From Pseudomonas sp. BMS12 (GTDB taxonomy: Bacteria; Pseudomonadota; Gammaproteobacteria; Pseudomonadales; Pseudomonadaceae): DNA of 64,000 nt. This document shows, one piece after another, positions 16,946 through 26,483 of the stretch (the stretch's first letter is position 1; each line of letters begins with the position of its first letter). Under the pieces are notes generated by a model. That model was not told the DNA's origin, did not search any database, and worked only from the letters and a program-made list of their open reading frames with translations. The stretch lies in NCBI RefSeq assembly GCF_001592875.1, contig NZ_LSOF01000019.1, positions 92,298-156,297 of the forward strand, given 5' to 3'. Position numbers and translations under genes: made by a program.

Positions 16946-17958
16946 CAAGAGTGCTGAATTTGAATCAAGCAATGCGTAGCTGGGGTGTCGCCATGGTGGC
17001 GCTGCTCGGCATGGCCGGGCAGGCACAGGCCGCCGGGGAATATCAGGGCTCGCCGCAGGTGGCCGAGTTCGTCGCCGAAATGACCCGCGACCATGGCTTC
17101 GCCAGTGAGCAGCTGACTGCACTGTTCGATCAGGTGGAACGCAAGCAGGCCATTCTCGATGCCATCTCCCGGCCGGCGGAAAAGGTAAAGCCCTGGAAGG
17201 ACTATCGGCCGATCTTCATCACCGAAGCGCGCATCAGCAAGGGTGTGGATTTCTGGAGCCAGCACGCCGAGGCACTGGCTCGCGCCGAACAGGAATACGG
17301 CGTGCCGGCGCAGATCATCGTCGCGATCATCGGCGTGGAAACCTTCTACGGTGGCAATACCGGCAGCTGGCGTGTGCTCGATGCGCTCTCCACCCTGTGC
17401 TTCGATTACCCGCCGCGTGCCGAGTTCTTCTGCCAGCAGCTGCGCGAGTTCCTGCTGCTGGCTCGCGAGCAGCAGGTCGAACCGCTTAGCCGCAAGGGCT
17501 CCTATGCCGGGGCGATGGGCTTGCCGCAATTCATGCCAGGCAGCTTCCGGGCCTATGCCGTGGATTTCGACGGCGACGGCCATATCGATATCTGGAGCAA
17601 CCCGGTGGACGCCATCGGCAGCGTCGCCAGCTACTTCAAACGACACGGCTGGACGGCCGGCGAGCCGGTGGTCAGTCGTGCCCAGGTCAAGGGCGAGCAG
17701 GCTGATAGCGGCCTGACCCAGGGGCTCGATCCGACGATGAATGTCGGTCAGCTGCGTGCTCTGGGCTGGACCAGCAGTGATGTGCTGCGCGACGATGTCC
17801 CGGTCACCGCTTTCCGTTTCGACGGTGCCGAGGGCGAGGAATACTGGATGGGGCTGCCCAACTTTTACGTGATCACCCGTTACAACCGCAGCGCCATGTA
17901 CTCCATGGCGGTATACCAGCTGTCCAATGAGTTGCTGGCCAGACGGAGCAAGCCATGA
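16942..17958 (+). CDS. mltB: Lytic murein transglycosylase B, soluble (SltB1-like)
   Basis: A 338-aa MltB-fold lytic transglycosylase that cleaves glycan strands to 1,6-anhydromuropeptides. The catalytic glutamate lies in IIGVETFYGG, and the substrate-binding part GAMGLPQFMPGSFRAYAVD and the DFDGDGHIDIWSN loop are intact. The N-terminus is a cleavable signal ending AQAAG with no lipobox cysteine, so this is the soluble periplasmic form, as in P. aeruginosa SltB1. The start at 16942 overlaps the rodA stop as ATGA; an earlier in-frame ATG at 16927 is less likely. It is placed between rodA and rlpA. Confidence 0.93.
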   Translation: MTRVLNLNQAMRSWGVAMVALLGMAGQAQAAGEYQGSPQVAEFVAEMTRDHGFASEQLTALFDQVERKQAILDAISRPAEKVKPWKDYRPIFITEARISKGVDFWSQHAEALARAEQEYGVPAQIIVAIIGVETFYGGNTGSWRVLDALSTLCFDYPPRAEFFCQQLREFLLLAREQQVEPLSRKGSYAGAMGLPQFMPGSFRAYAVDFDGDGHIDIWSNPVDAIGSVASYFKRHGWTAGEPVVSRAQVKGEQADSGLTQGLDPTMNVGQLRALGWTSSDVLRDDVPVTAFRFDGAEGEEYWMGLPNFYVITRYNRSAMYSMAVYQLSNELLARRSKP

Positions 17959-18965
17959 GCAAGGCTCTGCGCGGATTGGCTCTGGCGGCCCTGGGCCTGG
18001 CGCTGGCCAGTTGCTCCAGCAGTCGCGCGCCGCAGCCGGTGGCGCCTGGCTCGCAACCGATTTCCGGGCCGATGGACTTCAACCGTCCGCACCGCGATGG
18101 CGCGCCCTGGTGGGATGTCGACGTGTCGCGCATCCCTGACGCCGTGCCGATGCCGCACTACGGCCGCTTCAAGGCCAACCCCTACACGGTGATGGGCAAG
18201 ACCTACTACCCGATCCAGGACGGCCGGCGCTATGTCGCCACCGGTACCGCCTCCTGGTACGGCACCAAGTTCCATGGTCAGGCCACGGCCAATGGCGAGG
18301 CCTACGATCTGTACGGCATGACCGCCGCGCACAAGACCCTGCCGCTGCCCAGCTACGTGCGGGTGACCAACCTGGATAACGGCAAGACGGTGATCCTGCG
18401 GGTCAACGACCGTGGCCCGTTCTATTCCGATCGCATCATCGACCTGTCCTTCGCCGCAGCGAAGAAGCTCGGCTATGCCGAGAACGGTACCGCCCGGGTC
18501 AAGGTGGAAGGTATCGACCCGCACGAGTGGTGGGCGGCGCAGGGGCGTCCCGTACCCATGGTGCTGGCCCAGCCGAAGATGGCCAGCTCCGCTGCTCCGG
18601 CACCCGAGGCTGCAGCTGCCGTGGTCCAGGCCCAGCCGGTCGAGCAGTACAGCCCGCCGCCGGCACAGCACGCGGCCGCCGTGCTGCCGGTGCAGGTCGA
18701 GGTAAAAAAAAACGCTTCGCCCGCAGCCTCTGGCCTGTATCTCCAAGTGGGCGCCTTCGCCAATCCGGACGCTGCGGAACTTCTCAAGGACAAGTTGAGC
18801 CAAACGGTGCCTGCCAAGGTGTTTATCAGCTCGGTGGTGCGCAACCAGCAGATCTTGCACCGGGTGCGTCTGGGCCCGGTCGAAACCCAGGCTGAGGCGC
18901 TGCAGCTGCAGGACAGCGTGCGCCTGGCCAAGCTCGGCGAGCCGACCCTGGTGCGGCCCGACTGA
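17955..18965 (+). CDS. rlpA: Septal ring lytic transglycosylase RlpA
   Basis: A 336-aa lipoprotein with lipobox LALASC (Cys22), a double-psi beta-barrel (about residues 85-185) and a C-terminal SPOR domain (about 255-335). The RlpA barrel residues are present in NGEAYD and AAHKTLPLP. RlpA of P. aeruginosa cleaves glycan strands lacking stem peptides, and SPOR recruits it to septa. It begins in the mltB stop codon by ATGA. A run of nine A residues (18704-18712) interrupts the linker between barrel and SPOR domain and is odd in such a GC-rich gene; the frame is intact as written. Confidence 0.96.
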   Translation: MSKALRGLALAALGLALASCSSSRAPQPVAPGSQPISGPMDFNRPHRDGAPWWDVDVSRIPDAVPMPHYGRFKANPYTVMGKTYYPIQDGRRYVATGTASWYGTKFHGQATANGEAYDLYGMTAAHKTLPLPSYVRVTNLDNGKTVILRVNDRGPFYSDRIIDLSFAAAKKLGYAENGTARVKVEGIDPHEWWAAQGRPVPMVLAQPKMASSAAPAPEAAAAVVQAQPVEQYSPPPAQHAAAVLPVQVEVKKNASPAASGLYLQVGAFANPDAAELLKDKLSQTVPAKVFISSVVRNQQILHRVRLGPVETQAEALQLQDSVRLAKLGEPTLVRPD

Positions 18966-18981
18966 GTGAACCTTTGGTACG

Positions 18982-19029
18982 CCGCCCGGAGGGCGGTGCC
19001 GAACGCAGGCGGACAATAGTCCGCCTGCG
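18982..19029 (+). terminator. Two hairpins between rlpA and dacA
   Basis: First hairpin: CCGCCC/GGGCGG with a GGA loop (18982-18996). Second: an 11-bp perfect stem CGCAGGCGGAC/GTCCGCCTGCG with an AATA loop (19004-19029). No T run follows, so they may attenuate transcription or protect RNA ends rather than fully terminate before dacA. Confidence 0.55.
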
Positions 19030-19061
19030 CCATTGTTGAAACGCAACTTTCAGAGAGACGG

Positions 19062-20237
19062 ATGAACATCTCCCGCTTTGCCCAACGCCTTTCCCTGCTG
19101 GCCACGCTGTTGGTCGCGCCACTCGTCGTATCTGCCGAATCTGCTATTCCGGCGCCTCCGCAGCTGGCCGCCAAGTCCTATGTGCTGATGGATGCCGCCA
19201 GCGGCAAGGTGCTGGTGGAAAACAACGGTGACCAACGCCTGCCGCCGGCCAGCCTGACCAAACTGATGACGGCCTATATCGCCACCCTGGAGATCCGCAA
19301 GGGCCAGATCGGCGAGGAGGACATGGTCACCGTCAGCGAGCACGCCTGGCGTACCGGTGGTGCTGCATCCGGTGGTTCGACCATGTTCCTGCCGGTGAAC
19401 AGCCAGGTGAAGGTGAACGACCTGCTGCACGGCATCATCATCCAGTCCGGCAACGACGCCAGCATCGCGCTGGCCGAATACATCGCCGGCAGCGAAGACG
19501 CCTTCGCCGACATGATGAATGCCACCGCCGAGAAGCTCGGCATGAACAACTCGCACTTCATGAACGCAACCGGCCTGCCTGACCCGGAGCACTACTCCAG
19601 TGCCCATGACATGGCCATCCTGGCGCGCGCCATCATCAACGAAGACAAGCAGCACTATGCGATCTACTCGCAGAAGGAGTTCTTCTGGAACAACATCAAG
19701 CAGGGCAACCGCAACCTGCTGCTGTGGCGCGATAGCACCGTCGATGGCCTGAAGACAGGTCACACCAACGAAGCCGGTTACTGCCTGGTGGCTTCCGCCG
19801 TGCGCGACGGCGCGCGCATGATCACCGCGGTGTTCGGGACCGACAGCGAGAAGACCCGTGCCGCCGAGACGCAGAAGCTGCTGACCTATGGATTCCGTTT
19901 CTTCGAGACCCAGACCTTCTACAAGAAGGGTGAGGAGCTGACCCAGGCCACCGTCTGGAAAGGCACTGCCCGTCAGGTCAAGGCCGGTCTGGCCGAGGAC
20001 CTGTCGATGACCCTGCCCAAGGGCCAGGTCAAGCAACTGCAGGCGGTGATGGTGCTGGACCCGCAACTGGTGGCGCCGCTCAAGCAGGGTGACGTGATCG
20101 GTAAGGTCGAGGTCAAACTGGGTGATGAGGTGGTGCACAGCGCCAACCTGATCGCCCTGGAAGAGGTGGAAGAAGGCGGCTTCTTCCGTCGCTTGTGGGA
20201 TAGCATCCGCCTGTTCTTCTACGGCCTGTTCAACTAG
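19062..20237 (+). CDS. dacA: D-alanyl-D-alanine carboxypeptidase, PBP5/6 family
   Basis: A 391-aa class C PBP that trims the terminal D-Ala from pentapeptides. It has a signal peptide (about 1-26), active-site SLTK (near residue 66), SGN and KTG motifs, a beta-rich C-terminal PBP5_C domain, and an amphipathic membrane-anchoring tail FFRRLWDSIRLFFYGLFN. Called dacC in some Pseudomonas annotations. AGAGAGACGG precedes the ATG. It follows the rlpA hairpins and is followed by another hairpin before ybeD. Confidence 0.96.
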   Translation: MNISRFAQRLSLLATLLVAPLVVSAESAIPAPPQLAAKSYVLMDAASGKVLVENNGDQRLPPASLTKLMTAYIATLEIRKGQIGEEDMVTVSEHAWRTGGAASGGSTMFLPVNSQVKVNDLLHGIIIQSGNDASIALAEYIAGSEDAFADMMNATAEKLGMNNSHFMNATGLPDPEHYSSAHDMAILARAIINEDKQHYAIYSQKEFFWNNIKQGNRNLLLWRDSTVDGLKTGHTNEAGYCLVASAVRDGARMITAVFGTDSEKTRAAETQKLLTYGFRFFETQTFYKKGEELTQATVWKGTARQVKAGLAEDLSMTLPKGQVKQLQAVMVLDPQLVAPLKQGDVIGKVEVKLGDEVVHSANLIALEEVEEGGFFRRLWDSIRLFFYGLFN

Positions 20238-20300
20238 AGAGTCGCAGGGCGGCCTTGAAAGGCTGCCGTACGGGCCCAAAATTAGGCTCATGACTCACAA

Positions 20301-20324
20301 GGACGCCCCGCCATCGGGGCGTCC
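20301..20324 (+). terminator. Rho-independent-like terminator after dacA
   Basis: A perfect 10-bp stem GGACGCCCCG/CGGGGCGTCC with a CCAT loop, followed by TGCATTT. It separates dacA from ybeD-lipB. Confidence 0.65.
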
Positions 20325-20359
20325 TGCATTTCACGGGCGACAAACCCGGAGAGACCGCG

Positions 20360-20638
20360 ATGACCGATAGCGAAGTATCTGCCCCGAAAATCGAATTTCC
20401 CTGCGAGCGTTACCCGATCAAGGTGATCGGCGAGGCTGGTGAGGGCTTCACCGACCTGATCGTCGAGATCATGCAGCGTCATGCGCCCGGCTTCGACTCT
20501 ACCAGCCTGGTGGTGCGCGACAGTCGCAATGGACGTTTCCTCTCCGTGCAGGTGCTGATCACTGCCACCGGTGTGGAACAACTGCAGGCCATTCACCTCG
20601 ACCTCAAGGCCACGGGCCGCGTGCACATGGTGCTCTAG
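20360..20638 (+). CDS. ybeD: YbeD/DUF493 family protein
   Basis: A 92-aa ACT-like protein of the DUF493 family with the conserved FPCERYPIKVIGEA and a VSVQVLITA-like strand (SVQVLITATG). Its function is not settled. It overlaps lipB by one base and always sits next to it in related genomes, suggesting a link with lipoate metabolism. GGAGAG precedes the ATG. Confidence 0.93.
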   Translation: MTDSEVSAPKIEFPCERYPIKVIGEAGEGFTDLIVEIMQRHAPGFDSTSLVVRDSRNGRFLSVQVLITATGVEQLQAIHLDLKATGRVHMVL

Positions 20639-21255
20639 TGGCCAAAGTTGTCGTGCGTCACCTGGGGTTGGTGGAGTACCTGCCGACCCTGGAAGCCATG
20701 CGCAGCTTCACTGTCGAGCGCAATGAGCAGACCCCTGACGAGATCTGGCTGCTGCAGCATCCCCGCGTATTCACCCAGGGGCAGGCTGGCAAGGCCGAGC
20801 ACCTGCTGGCGCCTGGGGATATCCCGGTGATCCAGGTCGAGCGCGGTGGCCAGGTCACCTATCATGGTCCCGGCCAATTGGTGGCTTATTTGATGTTGAA
20901 CTTGCGCCGCCAGAAGCTGGGCGTGCGCGAGCTGGTGACGGCCATGGAACAGTCGCTGGTCGATGTGCTGGCGGACTACGGCATCGAGGCGGCGCCGAAA
21001 GCCGACGCCCCAGGGGTGTATGTGAATGGCGACAAGATCGCCTCGCTGGGCCTGCGGGTGCGTAATGGCTGCTCGTTCCATGGCCTGGCGCTGAACGTCG
21101 ATATGGACATGACGCCGTTTCAGCGCATCAATCCCTGCGGCTATGCCGGCCTGAAGATGATCCAGCTCAAGGACTTGTTGCAGGCTCCGCCTTCGCTAGA
21201 CGAGGTGGAACAGCGTCTGGAGCGCGCCCTGCGCGAGCGTCTGGGCTACGCCTGA
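20638..21255 (+). CDS. lipB: Octanoyl-[ACP]:protein N-octanoyltransferase
   Basis: A 205-aa enzyme that moves octanoate from ACP to lipoyl domains, forming a thioester with its catalytic cysteine. Signature parts are RGGQVTYHGPGQLVAYLM, GVYVNGDKIASLGLRV, GLALNVDMDM and the catalytic INPCGYAGLKM. The start is GTG sharing a base with the ybeD stop codon. It converges with lipA across a strong terminator. Confidence 0.96.
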   Translation: MAKVVVRHLGLVEYLPTLEAMRSFTVERNEQTPDEIWLLQHPRVFTQGQAGKAEHLLAPGDIPVIQVERGGQVTYHGPGQLVAYLMLNLRRQKLGVRELVTAMEQSLVDVLADYGIEAAPKADAPGVYVNGDKIASLGLRVRNGCSFHGLALNVDMDMTPFQRINPCGYAGLKMIQLKDLLQAPPSLDEVEQRLERALRERLGYA

Positions 21256-21265
21256 GATGAAATGC

Positions 21266-21309
21266 AGAAGGCCCTGAAGCAGCTGCTCAATGCTGCTTCA
21301 GGGCCTTCT
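21266..21309 (+). terminator. Bidirectional terminator between lipB and lipA
   Basis: An 18-bp perfect stem (arms 21266-21283 and 21292-21309) with an 8-nt loop, followed by TGTTTT on the plus strand. On the minus strand it lies just past the lipA stop codon and can serve both convergent genes. Confidence 0.88.
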
Positions 21310-21328
21310 TGTTTTCCCGAGAGAACAC

Positions 21329-22381
<1,053 letters not shown>

Positions 22382-22543
22382 CGAGATCTCGGCTCCGGTA
22401 GGAGGCTTCGGTAGCGGGCTTTTGGCCGGGGCGCAGTCTACCATAGCCGACTTGTAACGGCTGCCGACGGCCAGCAACACCTGGGCTCAGGCGACAGGTC
22501 GCGTCCGCTGTGTTACGCCCGCGCTTTCCCCGATGCTCGCGCC

Positions 22544-23860
22544 TCAGCTCTTCAACTGGCTGGCGAACTGACCGATGGCTTGCACCACCTGCTGTGCGCC
22601 TTCCTGGATCTCGACGATCACCGCCCCGGCTTCGTTGGCCAGGTTCAAGCCCTGCTCGGCCTGTTGGCGACTGCTGGCCATGCTGTCCACGGCCTCTTGC
22701 GCCAGATTCTGGTTCTTCTGCACGACCTCGACGATTTCCTCGGTGGCCTGACTGGTGCGTCCGGCCAGCTGGCGTACCTCGTCGGCGACCACGGCGAAGC
22801 CGCGGCCCTGTTCACCTGCGCGAGCGGCCTCGATGGCGGCGTTCAGTGCCAGCAGGTTGGTCTGGTCGGCGATGCCGCGAATGGTCTGCATGATCGTGCT
22901 GATCAGCTGCGACTGCTTGCCAAGGGCCTCGATACCGTCGCTGGCTTCTTGCACCTGACGGGCGATGCGCTGCATCACCTCGACCGTCTGGCTGACCACG
23001 GCGGCGCCCTTGTTGGCGCTGTCGTCGGTCTGCCGGGAGATGCCGTAGGCGATGTTCGCCGCTTCGGTTACGGCCTGTTCCTGGTTGATCTGCTCGGTGA
23101 TCACGGTGGCGAACTTGACCACCTTGTACAGACGGTTGTGGCTGTCGACTATCGGGTTGTAGGAGGCCTCCAGCCAGACCGTGCGGCCATGGCTGTCGAC
23201 CCGCTTGAAGCGTCCAGCGACGAACTCGCCGCGGTTCAGGCGTGCCCAGAAGTCGCGGTAGTCCTGCGAGTTGTACTCTTCCGGCTCGCAGAACATGCGG
23301 TGGTGCTGGCCCTTGATCTGCTCCAGGCGGTAGCCCATGCCACCGAGGAAGCGTTCATTGGCGGTCAGCACTTCGCCGGCCAGATTGAACTCGATTACCG
23401 CTGTGGAGCGCAGCAGGGCGCCGATCAGTCCCTCGTGTTCCTTGGAGGTGCTGATGGTGCGGGTCAGGTCGTTGGCGCAGAGGGTGAAGTAGGCCAGCTT
23501 GCCCTGGCCGTTCAGCACCGGCTGCCAGATGGCGCGCAGCCAGGCTTCTTCGCCATTGCCACGCAGTAGGCGATAGGCGCCGCTGATGTGCTCGTGGTTG
23601 CGCAGGGCCTGTTGCAGCTTCGGGTAGTTGCCCTCGCCGCGGAAGGACTCCGGGATTAGCGACTCCAGGGTACGACCGATCAGGGCGTCGCGCGCGTAGA
23701 GCATCTCGTCGAGGAAGTTGTCGTTGGCGTAGCGCACCTTGCCGCTCGGGTCGAGCTCCAGTACCAGCATCTCGCTGTAGATGGAGTCCCGGATCTGCCG
23801 CATGCTGGCGAGCTCGTCGCGCAGCTGTGCCACCTCTTCTTTAAGCTTGCTGTTGAACAT
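22544..23860 (-). CDS. PAS-PAS-MCP signalling protein, BdlA-like
   Basis: A 438-aa protein without membrane segments. A short coiled-coil start (KEEVAQLRDELASMRQ) precedes two PAS domains (about residues 25-135 and 145-255), each with its C-terminal PAC part, then a methyl-accepting signalling domain (about 270-438) with the conserved hairpin tip ending in GFAVVADEVRQLA. There is no HAMP domain. This soluble PAS-PAS-MCP plan is that of Aer-2-like relatives and of BdlA, the P. aeruginosa biofilm-dispersion protein; a chemotaxis role is equally possible. The start at 23860 removes 52 codons of unlikely leader. It is divergent from alkA. Confidence 0.9.
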   Translation of the reverse strand: MFNSKLKEEVAQLRDELASMRQIRDSIYSEMLVLELDPSGKVRYANDNFLDEMLYARDALIGRTLESLIPESFRGEGNYPKLQQALRNHEHISGAYRLLRGNGEEAWLRAIWQPVLNGQGKLAYFTLCANDLTRTISTSKEHEGLIGALLRSTAVIEFNLAGEVLTANERFLGGMGYRLEQIKGQHHRMFCEPEEYNSQDYRDFWARLNRGEFVAGRFKRVDSHGRTVWLEASYNPIVDSHNRLYKVVKFATVITEQINQEQAVTEAANIAYGISRQTDDSANKGAAVVSQTVEVMQRIARQVQEASDGIEALGKQSQLISTIMQTIRGIADQTNLLALNAAIEAARAGEQGRGFAVVADEVRQLAGRTSQATEEIVEVVQKNQNLAQEAVDSMASSRQQAEQGLNLANEAGAVIVEIQEGAQQVVQAIGQFASQLKS

Positions 23861-23996
23861 CGGCAAGGCACCTTTGCAGAGAGAACCTGATGATCGCGCG
23901 TGGTATCCGCCTAGTGATCGGCCGTTAGCAGGAAATCCACAGTCCTCGCAGTGTAGTCTCCGAACCATTGCTTTCCCTCCTGCCTGCGAGAGCCAG

Positions 23997-24878
23997 ATGT
24001 CGCGAATCGAACTCACCCTGCCGCTGCCCGTCGATTACCGGGTGGATGATCTGCTGACCTTCCACCGCCGGGATGTGCAGGCCGTGGCCGAGCAGGTGAG
24101 CGAGGCGGGACTGGACAAGGGCATTCTCTGGCAGGGCCTGCCGGCGCGCCTGAGCATACGTTTCTCGGTGGAACGGGTACGGGTGACGCTGGAGGTCGAC
24201 GGGGTGACTGCGGATGATCCGGCAGCCCTGCGTAGCCTGGCCGAGCGCATGCTGGGTCTGACCCAGGCGGTCGCGGATTTCGAGGTTGCACATGCCGATC
24301 ACCCGTTGCTGGGCCGATTGATCGCTATCAACCACGGCCTGCGCGTGCCGCAGTCGGCCTCGCCGTTCGAGGCATTGAGCTGGGCGATCAGCGGTCAGCA
24401 GATCAGCCTGCCGGTGGCCATTTCCCTGCGCCGCAAGCTGATCCAGCTGGCCGGGCGGCGCCACTCCAGTGGCCTGTTCTGCTACCCGGACGCTGGCGCG
24501 GTGGCTGCGCTGGACGAGAATGCGCTGGGCCAGGCCGGTTTCTCCCGGGCCAAGACCCAGGCCCTGTTATTGCTGGCTCGTGAAGTTGTAGAAGGGCGCC
24601 TGCCCTTGGACGCTTGGCTGGAGGACGAGCCGGCCGAAGCCATAGGCGAGCGCCTGCTGGCGTTAAAGGGCATCGGCCCCTGGACTGTGGACTACGCCCT
24701 GCTGCGCGGCTTCGCCAGGCTGGACGGCTCGCTGCATGGCGACGCCGCCGTGCGTCGTCAGCTGCAGAGGCTGCTGGGGGCGGAGGAGAAACTCAGCCAG
24801 CCCTTCGTGCGCGACTGGCTGCTGCCCTTCGCGCCCTGGCGAGCGCTGGTGGCCGCGCATCTCTGGGCGATGTCGTAA
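23997..24878 (+). CDS. alkA: DNA-3-methyladenine glycosylase II, AlkA-like HhH-GPD
   Basis: A 293-aa base-excision glycosylase. The N-terminal part resembles the AlkA_N domain, and the C-terminal HhH-GPD domain contains LKGIGPWTVDYALLRG followed by the catalytic aspartate in LHGDAAVRR. It removes a wide range of alkylated bases. The start at 23997 is preferred because in-frame sequence upstream belongs to the divergent spacer. There is no Ada-type regulator next to it, so its control by alkylation stress cannot be judged. Confidence 0.9.
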   Translation: MSRIELTLPLPVDYRVDDLLTFHRRDVQAVAEQVSEAGLDKGILWQGLPARLSIRFSVERVRVTLEVDGVTADDPAALRSLAERMLGLTQAVADFEVAHADHPLLGRLIAINHGLRVPQSASPFEALSWAISGQQISLPVAISLRRKLIQLAGRRHSSGLFCYPDAGAVAALDENALGQAGFSRAKTQALLLLAREVVEGRLPLDAWLEDEPAEAIGERLLALKGIGPWTVDYALLRGFARLDGSLHGDAAVRRQLQRLLGAEEKLSQPFVRDWLLPFAPWRALVAAHLWAMS

Positions 24879-24960
24879 GCTCTCAGGCATCGCGCAAAGG
24901 CTCGCGAGCTAGAGCGGGCCTCTATCCGACAACGCCCGGCCGGCGCGCAGCAGCCTTTGC

Positions 24961-26250
24961 TCAGCGCAGCCGCTGCAGCAGCGCCGGAGTCGGGTAGCCG
25001 TCGGCCGGTAGTCCCAGGCTCTGCTGGAAGGCACGCACGGCACGGCGGGTGTTGGCGCCGATGATGCCGTCGGCCGGGCCCGGGTTGTAGCCGCGTGCGG
25101 CCAGACCTTCCTGCAGGGCGATGCGTTCGCTGCGCCCGAGCGGGCGCTCATCCTTCGGCCAGCCGCCGCTGATCTGTCCGCCGCCGTCGAAGCTGGCGCC
25201 GAGCAGGCCTACGGCCAGGGCATAGGACGAGGAGTTGTTGTACTTGAGGATGGCGCCGAAGTTGCCGAACACCAGGAAGGCCGGGCCACGATGGCCGGCG
25301 GGCAGCAGCAGGTAACCGCGGTCGTCGGCGGCAAGGCCTTGCGGCGTGCCCTTGATGCCCAGTACATGCCATTCGGCGTAGGTCTTGCGAATGTCGCTGT
25401 CGGCCAGGGCGTAGTCGAACGTGTCCGGCAGGGCGACCTGGAAGCCCCAGGGTTTGTCCATCTGCCAACCGGAGGCCTGCAGGTAGTGGGCGGCCGAGGC
25501 CAGGGCGTCGGCGCTGGAATTCCAGATGTCGCGGCGGCCGTCACCGTCGAAATCCACCGCATGGCTCAGGTAGGTGGTGGGGATGAACTGGGTCTGGCCC
25601 ATGGCGCCGGCCCAGGAACCGCGCAGCCCGGCGGGCGTAGTATCACCGCTCTGCAGGATCTGCAGCGCGGCCAGCAGCTGACTCTCGGCAAACTGCGGGC
25701 GGCGACCTTCATAGGCCAGGGTGGCCAGTGAGCGGATCACGGAGTTGTCGCCCATGAACTGGCCGAAGCTGCTCTCCATGCCCCAGATTGCCACCAGTAC
25801 TTCACGGTTGACGCCGTAGCGCTGCTCGATGGCATCCAGGGCAGCCGCATGTTCACGCAACAGGGCCTGGCCCTTGCGTACCCGGGTCGGTGAAATGGCG
25901 CCTTCCAGGTACTCCCAGACCGAACGGGTGAACTCCGGTTGTGCACCGTCGGCACGAACCACCGCGGGGTCGGGGGCTACGCCGGCGAAGGCGCGTTCGA
26001 ACAGCGCGGGCTGGATGCCGGCCCGCAGGGCCTTGTCGCGAAACTGTTGGCGCCAGTCGGCGAAGTCGATGGCCGGGGTGGCGGCTGTTGCAACCTGAAT
26101 CGGCGGTTTGGCAGCGCTCGGGGCTTGCGGCAGGGCGGTGCCGGTCGGCTGGCCAGGGTCGGTCTGGGGTGTTTCGGCGCAGGCGCCGAGAAGCAGGATG
26201 CCGGCGATGAGCAGGCAGCTCGAGCGGCGGTAGGCAGGGCGGTGGAGCAT
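24961..26250 (-). CDS. Lytic murein transglycosylase, MltB family lipoprotein with peptidoglycan-binding tail
   Basis: A 429-aa protein. It has a lipobox LLLGAC (Cys24), a proline- and alanine-rich linker, an SLT_2/MltB domain (about residues 60-355) with the catalytic glutamate in VAIWGMESSFGQFMG and the GAMGQTQFIPTTYL and DFDGDGRRDIWN motifs, and a C-terminal PG_binding_1 domain (about 370-428). It is the second MltB-type enzyme in the window; unlike the one at 16942 it is lipidated and carries a wall-binding module. It follows arfA by 59 bp on the same strand. Confidence 0.93.
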   Translation of the reverse strand: MLHRPAYRRSSCLLIAGILLLGACAETPQTDPGQPTGTALPQAPSAAKPPIQVATAATPAIDFADWRQQFRDKALRAGIQPALFERAFAGVAPDPAVVRADGAQPEFTRSVWEYLEGAISPTRVRKGQALLREHAAALDAIEQRYGVNREVLVAIWGMESSFGQFMGDNSVIRSLATLAYEGRRPQFAESQLLAALQILQSGDTTPAGLRGSWAGAMGQTQFIPTTYLSHAVDFDGDGRRDIWNSSADALASAAHYLQASGWQMDKPWGFQVALPDTFDYALADSDIRKTYAEWHVLGIKGTPQGLAADDRGYLLLPAGHRGPAFLVFGNFGAILKYNNSSSYALAVGLLGASFDGGGQISGGWPKDERPLGRSERIALQEGLAARGYNPGPADGIIGANTRRAVRAFQQSLGLPADGYPTPALLQRLR

Positions 26251-26309
26251 GTTGTGGTGTCTCGGTCTTGCCAGTCAGGCTGCGACCTTATCATGCCCGC
26301 AGGCGCGGA

Positions 26310-26483
26310 TCAGGCGGCTTTACTTTCCGGCGCCATAAAGCAAGAAGCCTCCCAGTTTTGCTGGGAGGCTTCGCGGCGGTAGCTGCCTTTGCCTTTCTTG
26401 GGCTGCTCCTGACGGCAGCGGAACAGGGGTTGGGCGACGATGGATTTGGCCTTGTTCGGCCGTTTGCCGGCTTTCTTGCTCAT
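26310..26483 (-). CDS. arfA: Alternative ribosome-rescue factor A
   Basis: A 57-aa basic protein. It recruits release factor RF2 to ribosomes stalled on mRNAs lacking a stop codon and backs up tmRNA. It reads MSKKAGKRPNKAKSI, then AQPLFRCRQEQ and KKGKGSYRR, matching the conserved DPLFRxRxExxKKGKGSYxR core of ArfA, and then NWEAS. GAGGAA lies 7 nt before the ATG. The sequence beyond the KKGKGSYRR core is encoded over a perfect hairpin (26344-26372). In E. coli such a hairpin causes truncated, stopless mRNA whose product is destroyed by tmRNA tagging unless tmRNA fails, so the gene is self-monitoring. The gene lies between holA and a transglycosylase gene on the same strand. Confidence 0.88.
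   Translation of the reverse strand: MSKKAGKRPNKAKSIVAQPLFRCRQEQPKKGKGSYRREASQQNWEASCFMAPESKAA
26344..26372 (-). terminator. Hairpin inside the arfA coding region
   Basis: A 12-bp perfect stem (GAAGCCTCCCAG/CTGGGAGGCTTC) with a 5-nt loop, located 32 to 60 bases before the end of the arfA stop codon. On the minus strand it is followed by TTGCTTT, giving a modest U-rich tail. It can act as an intrinsic terminator or an RNase III site that leaves arfA mRNA without a stop codon. Confidence 0.8.
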
